The position numbers were made by a program, and so were the translations under genes. A model generated the notes under the pieces. That model was not told where the DNA came from, did not search any database, and saw nothing but the letters and a program-made list of their open reading frames with translations. Shown here in pieces: positions 54,788 through 61,532 of a DNA stretch of 61,532 bases (within the stretch, counting starts at the first letter, position 1; each line of letters opens with the position of its first letter). The stretch is from Lachnospiraceae bacterium. GTDB lineage: Bacteria > Bacillota > Clostridia > Lachnospirales > Lachnospiraceae. The stretch lies in assembly GCA_028696165.1 (NCBI GenBank), contig JAQVHQ010000014.1, positions 1 to 61,532 on the forward strand, read 5' to 3'.

Positions 54788-55408
54788 CTATTTGTACACA
54801 ATATAGGCATACTCTGCCATTGTGTTTTGTGCTCCATTTTCAGTCTCAGATGCCGCATTCACCACCGCCATCTTTGTATCGGTCACCTTCACATTGCTGC
54901 TGGCATATGTAATCGTCCTTGCAAGCTCTACCTGAATCGGCTGATTCAATATCACTACATGATACTCTTTTTCGGCATCCTGCAACGAAGACAATGAAAC
55001 CTTTTTATCTTCAGAAGAGGTCGGTGTCACTTCCACATCAAGATTGTATCCCTCTTTAGCCGCCTCGGCAACTGTTCCCCAGAATAATTCCACATTGTTA
55101 AATGTCTTATAATCTGTATAGGCGTCATAATCCATAAACACAGATACTTTATCTTTCTTTACACGGAATTTTTTCAGCGAGATGCTTTCCTTTCCTGCCT
55201 CATCATTGTAGGTCTTTATAGCTGCATCAATGCTATCCTTCAATTCATCCTTATCGTAATAATCCTGATCCAGTGTATCTATGACAGCTTCTGTCACTGC
55301 ACCATTCTTATCGATGTATATACCGGTTGTATCAGACTTCATAATCTGGCTGCATCCAGTCAACAGGAAAAGGACCATTGAAAGGAGTAATATCCTGCTC
55401 TTTTTCAT
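54788..55408 (-). CDS. Lipoprotein of unknown function
   Basis: A 206-residue exported lipoprotein with lipobox LLTGCSQ (Cys about 19). The mature part is mixed alpha/beta with TGIYIDKNGAVTEAVIDTL near the N-terminus and KYHVVILNQP-type strands. Seen in the same era-recO-glyS neighbourhood of related genomes by memory; no function known. ATG 55408 is chosen for AGGAGGAAG upstream; the longer in-frame extension would overlap recO. Confidence 0.72.
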   Translation of the reverse strand: MKKSRILLLSMVLFLLTGCSQIMKSDTTGIYIDKNGAVTEAVIDTLDQDYYDKDELKDSIDAAIKTYNDEAGKESISLKKFRVKKDKVSVFMDYDAYTDYKTFNNVELFWGTVAEAAKEGYNLDVEVTPTSSEDKKVSLSSLQDAEKEYHVVILNQPIQVELARTITYASSNVKVTDTKMAVVNAASETENGAQNTMAEYAYIVYK

Positions 55409-55482
55409 TTTCTTCCTCCTAGGTCGATAAATCTTTACTATTATAACCTCTGTCTTTAAGATTTTCAACCATTTTCCCTCAT

Positions 55483-56139
55483 TTATCCGGTCCACAACAT
55501 CATTTCCAGAATATCCAGACTTTTTATCCTGCGGTCTACAGCACGTTCCCGGTACTTTTGAGCAATCCACTTAAGACGGGTAAGAATCTCGTCTTTCACC
55601 TTAAAATGGAACAATTTCGGTAAAGGTGCATTCAAAATATACTGTAGGATATAAACCATAGTCTCGTCTGAGGCATCCACATCTAATACTGCATATTCTC
55701 CGTTAATACTAAGGATACGCAGCTCATAAACTGCCCGAACCAGATCGTTATCTATCAAAGGATTCTGCAGCGCACGAAGTGCTACATAGATGAGATTCAC
55801 CAGCTGACTCTCATCCATATTCTCGCTGGCAAAGTAAGCAGCAAGTTCCAGGAAATAGTACCCATAGTAAACCTCCGGCTGCTGTCCTGCCAGTTCACGA
55901 AAATAGTGAATCACAGATGCTTCCGCAAGGGTATATGCATTCTTTCCTTCATATAGTGAAAATGTTCCAAACACAAAGGTATTTGACACTGCACTCAAAG
56001 GATTATTACTTCTTCTGGCCCCACGGGCAAATGCTGTAATCTTACCTAATTCTTTTGTCAATATCACCAGACGATTATCGTAATCACCTACCGGCATGGA
56101 AGATACAATCACACCACTTGCCTTAACAGCCTCTCTCAT
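55483..56139 (-). CDS. recO: DNA repair protein RecO
   Basis: A 218-residue RecO, which loads RecA with RecR on SSB-coated DNA and anneals strands. Seen: ASGVIVSSMPVGDYDNRLVILTKELGKITAFARGARR, the N-terminal OB fold signature, and a helical C-terminus. The zinc-binding Cys set of many RecO proteins is absent and the protein is somewhat short. It lies 21 nt after era. Confidence 0.88.
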   Translation of the reverse strand: MREAVKASGVIVSSMPVGDYDNRLVILTKELGKITAFARGARRSNNPLSAVSNTFVFGTFSLYEGKNAYTLAEASVIHYFRELAGQQPEVYYGYYFLELAAYFASENMDESQLVNLIYVALRALQNPLIDNDLVRAVYELRILSINGEYAVLDVDASDETMVYILQYILNAPLPKLFHFKVKDEILTRLKWIAQKYRERAVDRRIKSLDILEMMLWTG

Positions 56140-56160
56140 AGTATTCGCTTCTTTCTATTT

Positions 56161-57066
56161 CTATACTTCCTTCTTGTCATATCCGAAGTTCTTAATCAGA
56201 AAATCGCTGTCTCTCCAGTCCTTTTTCACTTTAACCCAGAGTTTCAGATTAACTTTCATCTCCAACATCTGTTCAATCTCATACCGGGCATTACTGCCAA
56301 TTTTTTTAAGCATACTGCCCTGTTTTCCGATGATGATTCCTTTGTGGGATTCCCTTTCACAAACGATTGTGGCATCTATATCCATAATCTGTCCGCCCTT
56401 TCGCTCCTTCATAGAGTCCACGGACACCGCTATTCCATGAGGAATCTCCTCATCCAGAGCATGGAGTGCTTTTTCACGAATTACCTCTGCAACAATCTGG
56501 CGCTGTGGCTGATCGGTAACCGTATCCTCATCAAAAAATTGTGGTCCATAAGGCAGATATTTAAAGATACAATCTACAATATCTCCTGTATTCTGTCCGC
56601 GAAGAGCAGAGGCCGGTACGATTTCATCAAAATCATATATCTTTCGATATGCATCAATAAAGGCTAACACTTCCTCTTTTTTTACGGTATCCACTTTATT
56701 GATAACCAGTATCACCGGAAGCTTTGTCTTCTGAAGCTGTTCTGCTATATGGCGCTCTCCAGCCCCGATAAATGTGGAAGGTTCTACCAGCCAGAGTACT
56801 ACATCCACATCCTTTAGGGTACGTTCTGCCACATTGACCATATACTCACCCAGTTTATTCTTTGCTTTGTGAATACCCGGTGTATCTAAGAATACAATTT
56901 GTCCTTTCTCACAAGAATAAACTGTTTGTATTCTGTTGCGTGTAGTCTGAGGCTTCTTGGATGTGATTGCAATCTTTTGTCCTATCAGATGATTCATTAA
57001 GGTTGATTTTCCCACGTTTGGGCGCCCGATGATTGCTACAAATCCGGATTTATAATTATCGTTCAT
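56161..57066 (-). CDS. era: GTPase Era
   Basis: A 301-residue GTPase that binds 16S rRNA and helps 30S assembly. Seen: P-loop GRPNVGKST, effector QTTRNRI, FLDTPGIH, guanine motif VINKVDTV, and a C-terminal KH domain with GIIIGKQGSMLKKIG. ATG 57066 (MNDNYKSGFVA) is chosen; GAAATGGAG precedes it. An earlier in-frame start adds 11 residues. Confidence 0.96.
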   Translation of the reverse strand: MNDNYKSGFVAIIGRPNVGKSTLMNHLIGQKIAITSKKPQTTRNRIQTVYSCEKGQIVFLDTPGIHKAKNKLGEYMVNVAERTLKDVDVVLWLVEPSTFIGAGERHIAEQLQKTKLPVILVINKVDTVKKEEVLAFIDAYRKIYDFDEIVPASALRGQNTGDIVDCIFKYLPYGPQFFDEDTVTDQPQRQIVAEVIREKALHALDEEIPHGIAVSVDSMKERKGGQIMDIDATIVCERESHKGIIIGKQGSMLKKIGSNARYEIEQMLEMKVNLKLWVKVKKDWRDSDFLIKNFGYDKKEV

Positions 57067-57134
57067 TCTATACTCCATTTCTTTTTGGAAATTTATCAAT
57101 ATACTTGTTCTTTATATATTTCTCTCTTCAATAT

Positions 57135-60056
57135 TTATTTCAAGTTTTCAACCTGCATAAACAGTTCTTTTTCCTTCTCAATAACCGTCTCCGCTCCTAC
57201 TACACACAGATTGTTTTGTTCCATTGCAGCCTTTACATAAGGAGCCAGTGCCTTAATATCTTCCTGTGTAGCCTCTAGAATCTGATCTCGTTCCTGTTGC
57301 AGCATCTGTCTTGTGATACCATTAAAATATGCTGCGAGTGAAACATTACCCTTGGTTGCCGGAGTCATTGGTGTATCCAAACCACTGATTGTTCCGATGA
57401 TATATTTGGTCATCTCGTGATCATCTGCCTGAAAACCGGCAATATAATCCGCAGTCTTATCAAAGACTTCCACCGTATTTTTCAGATTCGGATCCCGGTA
57501 AGACACAAAGAACATATCTCCCTGACGTTTAAAATTAGACATACAGCCATACGCTCCGCCCTTTACACGTACCTGATTCCACAGATAGTCATATCCAAGA
57601 ATTGTCTTTAATATATTCAAGGCACCTGTATATTCATAACCTGCCTGTTTGAAATTTCCGGCCTTTGCTACATACTGTACCTGTCCGGCGGTTTTAAAAC
57701 CTTCGTTTTTCCTGACCGGATGAATTTCTCTTTTTACATACTCACATTCCACTGCCAGACCAGAGATACTTTCCGCAAATGCCGGCAATTTTTCTTCCAG
57801 ATATGCGTACCCCTCTTCGTCCGCCACATAACTTACTGTCATACGATTAGTATTAATCAGCATTCCTATCAGCAGCTTCAAATTCGCAATCAATTCTTCC
57901 TTGCGTTCCTCAAAATGGACTTCCAAATCATTGATGAACTGATAGAATGTAATCCCGCTTATCTGTTCCTGAAAGTAAGATACTTTTGAAAAATACGAAG
58001 TAGCTCTCGCAGCTGCCGTAGAATGCCCTGCACTTGCCATACCCATCTGCATACGGGATTTCATCTGCGCAATGATCTCATACAGACGTTTCTCATCCGT
58101 TAAGTCTGAAGTGCACAAAATCTCTGTAATCATGTCAAATAGAAAGCCTAAATCCCCATATAATGCTTTTGCTTTTATCCCAAGCATTCCTCTATATGGG
58201 CTATCTTCGTTTCCATTATATACCTGAATACCACACATAATGCCACCGGAATTTGCATTAATTTCATTAAATAATTCTCCATAGGTATAGTTTTTCGTTC
58301 CAATATAGCCAAGTACTGATTTTAACACACTCATGTATGGAACAAGTTCTTCCGGCACATAGTTTGTATCAAAGAGCAATGTCAGATATCCGATTCCATT
58401 GGTATATAGATTGTGATGTAATATCTTAATCCCCTGTATTTCTTTTTCTTCATTATACAGTGTCAAAGTTTCTTTCTTAATATCGCTTCTCTTTAACATC
58501 GGTATGCATGCAAGCGCCTCGGCACTCTCCGGTGCCTCCTGATATTCTTCCAGCCTTTTCGTCTTGCACACCAACTCTGCTATTTCTTCCTGCGACAAAC
58601 TATTTTTATATTCCTGAAGTTTTTTATGCAGTGCCTCTTCTTTCTTTGCAGCCAGTCCCGGTTCCGGATTAATCGTAATTACAGCTCCATGGGTATTTTT
58701 TAAGAAATAGCGTTCAATGAGACTTTCAAAATACCCAGTCCCTGCTTTTTTCTTTAAATCATCAAAAACTTCCAGCTGCTGTAGGTGAATAAATGGTTTT
58801 TTCTCATCATAGAGCCAGCTGTCAAAGACATCGATGCCATACATAAGTCCCTTCGGATAAGAAGAAAAGTCTGCTTCTCTAAAACGGAATTCAAAATAAT
58901 TAATTCCTGCACGAATTGCTTTCTGGTCGATCCCATTTGTCACAATGCTCTGAAGCGTATCTGTAATCAGCTGGACAAATTTTTCTTTTTGTTCTGGACG
59001 CGCATTCTTAGCAACGATGGTAAAAAAAGGCTGCAACAGACCATCCTGATAATCTCCCATTATATCCTTACCGATTTTTTCATCCAGAAGGACTTGTTTT
59101 AAAGGTGCTCCCGGTGCCGAAATCAGTGCATATTCCAATATTTCAAAAGCCACGCACTCTTCTTTATTAAGTGCATCACTAACAACTACATTATAAGACA
59201 GATAACTGTTATCTTCTGTAGGTTCATCCTCGCCCACCGGATAAGGCAGCGTAATATCCTTTATCTGATCAAAGGACTGCTGATAAGCAATCTCAGAGTC
59301 CACCGGCTGTTCGTCAAAGTGACTCAGATATTCTCTGTCCATCCACTCTAAACGCTCAACCATATCCATATCACCATATAGATAAATATAGCTGTTGGAA
59401 GGATGATAATATCTGCGATGGAAATCCAAAAACTGCTCATAAGTAAGTTCAGGAATCATATCTGGATCACCACCGGATTCCACACCATATGGGGTATCAG
59501 GAAATAAAGCATTGAATGTAACCCTGTCCAGATATTCTTCCGGCGAGGAAAACACTCCTTTCATCTCACTGTATACTACTCCATTATAAGCCAGATCATC
59601 TTCTGGCTTTTCCAATTGATAATTCCAGCCTTCCTGGCGAAAAATCTCCTCTTTTTTGTAAATATTCGGATAAAATACCGCATCCAGATATACATGCATC
59701 AGATTTTTAAAATCCTGATCGTTACAGCTGGCTACCGGATACATGGTTTTATCCGGATATGTCATAGCATTTAAAAATGTGTTCAACGATCCCTTAACCA
59801 GTTCCACAAATGGATCTTTAAGTGGAAAATTCTTAGAGCCACACAGTACTGTATGTTCCACAATATGAGCTACTCCTGTACTATCTGCCGGCGGAGTTCG
59901 AAACGCAATATTAAACACCTTATTTTCATCATCATTTTCCAACACCATAACTCTGGCACCGCTTTTTTTATGGCGCAGAATGTATCCATATGCATGGACG
60001 TCTGTAATATTTTCCTCTTGTATCAACTCATATGCTTTTAAATTATCTGTCTGCAT
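57135..60056 (-). CDS. M16C metalloprotease (presequence-protease/insulinase type)
   Basis: A 973-residue zinc peptidase. The inverted motif HIVEH is at about 66-70 (ADSTGVAHIVEHTVLCGS) with a downstream Glu for zinc. Four M16 repeats follow, and the C-terminal MAPGTKG-like region reads GGAYGCM and RDPNLKNTV. Size and sequence fit the M16C group of Clostridia, which degrades peptides inside the cell. No signal sequence. RBS AGGAGG before ATG. Its gene is the first of the era-recO block. Confidence 0.93.
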   Translation of the reverse strand: MQTDNLKAYELIQEENITDVHAYGYILRHKKSGARVMVLENDDENKVFNIAFRTPPADSTGVAHIVEHTVLCGSKNFPLKDPFVELVKGSLNTFLNAMTYPDKTMYPVASCNDQDFKNLMHVYLDAVFYPNIYKKEEIFRQEGWNYQLEKPEDDLAYNGVVYSEMKGVFSSPEEYLDRVTFNALFPDTPYGVESGGDPDMIPELTYEQFLDFHRRYYHPSNSYIYLYGDMDMVERLEWMDREYLSHFDEQPVDSEIAYQQSFDQIKDITLPYPVGEDEPTEDNSYLSYNVVVSDALNKEECVAFEILEYALISAPGAPLKQVLLDEKIGKDIMGDYQDGLLQPFFTIVAKNARPEQKEKFVQLITDTLQSIVTNGIDQKAIRAGINYFEFRFREADFSSYPKGLMYGIDVFDSWLYDEKKPFIHLQQLEVFDDLKKKAGTGYFESLIERYFLKNTHGAVITINPEPGLAAKKEEALHKKLQEYKNSLSQEEIAELVCKTKRLEEYQEAPESAEALACIPMLKRSDIKKETLTLYNEEKEIQGIKILHHNLYTNGIGYLTLLFDTNYVPEELVPYMSVLKSVLGYIGTKNYTYGELFNEINANSGGIMCGIQVYNGNEDSPYRGMLGIKAKALYGDLGFLFDMITEILCTSDLTDEKRLYEIIAQMKSRMQMGMASAGHSTAAARATSYFSKVSYFQEQISGITFYQFINDLEVHFEERKEELIANLKLLIGMLINTNRMTVSYVADEEGYAYLEEKLPAFAESISGLAVECEYVKREIHPVRKNEGFKTAGQVQYVAKAGNFKQAGYEYTGALNILKTILGYDYLWNQVRVKGGAYGCMSNFKRQGDMFFVSYRDPNLKNTVEVFDKTADYIAGFQADDHEMTKYIIGTISGLDTPMTPATKGNVSLAAYFNGITRQMLQQERDQILEATQEDIKALAPYVKAAMEQNNLCVVGAETVIEKEKELFMQVENLK

Positions 60057-60242
60057 ATATGCCTCCTGTATCTTCTATATTCTTTTTGTCTATTTTGGGC
60101 TTATTATCCATTATTTATGCTTTTATGCGTACACATTAGTATAGCATATTTAGTGATGCGGGGAAAGTAAATATTCGGAAGTGATTTTACCGAAGCGATT
60201 TTAGCGAAATGAGTATATATATTGAATAACATTAATAACAAA

Positions 60243-60309
60243 GGATGATTTATAGCATCTGATTCCGCCGACTAAGCGGATATTCATAATCAGATACCAT
60301 AAATCATCC
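60243..60309. terminator. Long hairpin between M16C protease and phosphoribosyltransferase genes
   Basis: GGATGATTTATAGCATCTGA and its inverted copy (two mismatches over 22 bp) enclose CCGC-cgactaa-GCGG. T-rich on both sides. Probably ends the 60337-60978 transcript. The rest of 60057-60336 shows nothing else. Confidence 0.6.
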
Positions 60310-60336
60310 CTTTTCTATAACAGTTAAAGATTTATT

Positions 60337-60978
60337 TTACATGCTTGAATAGCCATAACTATTTACCAGAGCATCTATCTTATCCCCAGCCTTGCACATC
60401 GGACACTCGCTCACCGAATAGCTTGCGTAATTCGGTATATCTTTGGTTGTGAATATGGAATTCACATGAATATTGGCTACTCTGCTGATAGCAGTAAATA
60501 CTGAGGCGATGCCATTAATCTTGCCGCCATAATATAAGACACTGTCAATGCAGCTTTGCAAAGTTCTTCCAGTTGTTGCTGTAGCCAGCAAAAGTAATAC
60601 ATTCTTGCCTTCCAGCATCATCTTATAATTATCTCTGAAGATAAGCTGTCCGCTTAAGTTAATCTCCGGCGAGATTACATAGATGGTCTGATGTGTATTC
60701 ATCGACTGAATGCCACCCTGTTTTAGTTCTTCCGCTAAAAACGCGCCTACTATTTCCATGCCTTCCATACATACAATCGTATCTACAACAGTTTCCATCG
60801 TATATCGCTGTGCTAAAACTTCCGCAACTGCACGCGCTTCTGAGAGTCTGGATTTAATCGTGGTCATGTCAAAATAATGCGTGACATGAGAATGAGAAGT
60901 TGCAAAATGTCCCTGGTACACTCTTAAGAAAATCCTGTTATCTACCTGTGAGAAAATCTTTGTCATCTTAGCATTCAT
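60337..60978 (-). CDS. Phosphoribosyltransferase-like protein
   Basis: A 213-residue protein with the fold pattern of type I PRTases (orotate PRTase-like). SHVTHYFDMTTIKSRLSEA and VCMEGMEIVGAFLAEEL precede the expected PRPP loop, here VLLLLATATTGRTLQ, where the usual acidic DD pair is replaced by LA. The C-terminus has CPMC, a possible zinc pair. Enzymatic activity or a regulatory role is open. RBS AGGAGGG before ATG. Confidence 0.7.
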   Translation of the reverse strand: MNAKMTKIFSQVDNRIFLRVYQGHFATSHSHVTHYFDMTTIKSRLSEARAVAEVLAQRYTMETVVDTIVCMEGMEIVGAFLAEELKQGGIQSMNTHQTIYVISPEINLSGQLIFRDNYKMMLEGKNVLLLLATATTGRTLQSCIDSVLYYGGKINGIASVFTAISRVANIHVNSIFTTKDIPNYASYSVSECPMCKAGDKIDALVNSYGYSSM

Positions 60979-61075
60979 AGCATTACCCTCCTGTTTACTT
61001 ATTGGAATTTACAATCACGTTCACATGTATCTTTACATGTTTGTATATCAATAAGTATAACAGATAAGAGATATT

Positions 61076-61411
61076 TTATAAACGTTTTTTTATTGCTTCT
61101 TTTCTTTTATCCATCAGTTTTCTGAGGTCCGCCTGTTTGCTTCTGCTAATGGGAATGTGTTTCCCATTACCCAGTGTAAATTCTCCTCTGATATATTTAC
61201 ACACTTTATTCAAATTCACAATATAACTGTTATGACACCGGATAAATTCTTCATCCAAATGTTCCATCAACTCTGATAATTTCCATTTTGATTCAAAGCG
61301 TTCTCCACGAGTATATACAATTGAGATTCTTCCCACTCTTTCCACATACAGGATTTCTTTTTTTTCTATGATTGCTGTACCTTTCCGTATAGGTGTAATA
61401 AGCTTATCTTG
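61076..61411 (-). pseudogene. LytTR DNA-binding domain, gene truncated at its 5' end
   Basis: An open frame with a full LytTR domain: IEKKEILYVERVGRISIVY, LSELMEHLDEEFIRCHNSYIVNLNKV and GKHIPISRSKQADL. No start codon with RBS exists; the frame runs from TAG at 61412-61414 with no ATG before GTG 61345. The usual N-terminal receiver (or sensor) domain is missing. An insertion-sequence end begins about 40 nt upstream, so the gene was likely cut by it. Probably inactive. Confidence 0.72.
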
Positions 61412-61452
61412 CTAGCGTAAAATTTTATTCGGATAATGGAAAATAAATAAAA

Positions 61453-61532
61453 AGAGAACACCAACTTTGTGATAAAGTATTAAGCGACTAAACCAATACG
61501 GTGACAAAGAAAGGTGTTCTCTATGTATAACA
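61453..61532 (+). mobile_element. Left end of an insertion sequence (transposase start at window edge)
   Basis: AGAGAACACC (61453-61462) is inverted at 61513-61522 (GGTGTTCTCT), with CTTTGT / ACAAAG inside, giving a stem with a loop of about 38 nt. ATG 61523 opens MYN at the window end. The RBS (AAAGG) lies in the stem, so read-through transcripts would hide it, as in several IS families. The family cannot be named from this fragment. Confidence 0.55.

Overview
The window looks like the chromosome of a gut-type Lachnospiraceae (Clostridia, low-GC Firmicutes). Supporting signs are the AT-rich sequence, strong AGGAGG ribosome binding sites, dense Rho-independent terminators, many hybrid sensor kinases, the era-recO-glyS / pyruvate phosphate dikinase neighbourhood, a PPi-type phosphofructokinase and a DUF4860-type pilus cluster. 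No genus is claimed. No tRNA, rRNA or CRISPR array was found, apart from a short rRNA-spacer-like motif at the left edge.

Layout. 0.1-3.0 kb: the end of a type IV pilus operon on + (GspF/PilC C-terminal remnant, small pilin-like proteins, PilT-like ATPase). 3.1-9.6 kb: mostly - strand genes (degenerate DUF3089 protein, Mrp ATPase, DegV, AlsT alanine symporter, thioredoxin, a 47-residue ORF, SH3 lipoprotein). 9.8-11.9 kb: a secreted NlpC/P60 hydrolase with 22 GTTDP-type repeats and a frameshifted 3D domain. 12.1-18.9 kb: RNase H and a complete urease operon ureABC-ureI-ureEFGD on -. 19.0-24.1 kb: TrmO and a MacB/FtsX-like ABC exporter with a very long coiled coil. 24.1-25.3 kb: a DUF5348-like gene and a serine recombinase separated by an invertible-promoter cassette. 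25.3-32.6 kb: HD hydrolase, PIN-PhoH ATPase, CorA, two transporters and a membrane-fused spermidine-synthase-like protein. 32.7-34.3 kb: polysaccharide deacetylase. 34.3-47.6 kb: a signalling cluster (BvgS-like kinase, MalT/LAL regulator, REC-GGDEF protein, hybrid kinase, and a second hybrid kinase broken by an out-of-frame deletion). 47.9-60.1 kb: small XRE regulator, PPDK, PPi-PFK, a RAYT/REP element inserted at the glyS stop codon, glyS, lipoprotein, recO, era and an M16C protease. 60.3-61.5 kb: phosphoribosyltransferase-like protein, a 5'-truncated LytTR gene, and the left end of an insertion sequence.

Most notable are (1) an invertible DNA switch at 24398-24617: two inverted recombinase sites with palindromic arms and an asymmetric GT core, a promoter inside, and the serine recombinase next door; (2) a repeated leader architecture in front of ureA, alsT and the amino-acid-binding-domain kinase, in which a good sigma-A promoter fires straight into a terminator-like hairpin that begins within about 7 nt of the predicted start site; and (3) several palindromic or mobile elements: two long near-palindromes of about 220-240 bp, a REP/RAYT unit and an IS end. 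All functional statements are predictions from sequence; no search or folding was run.
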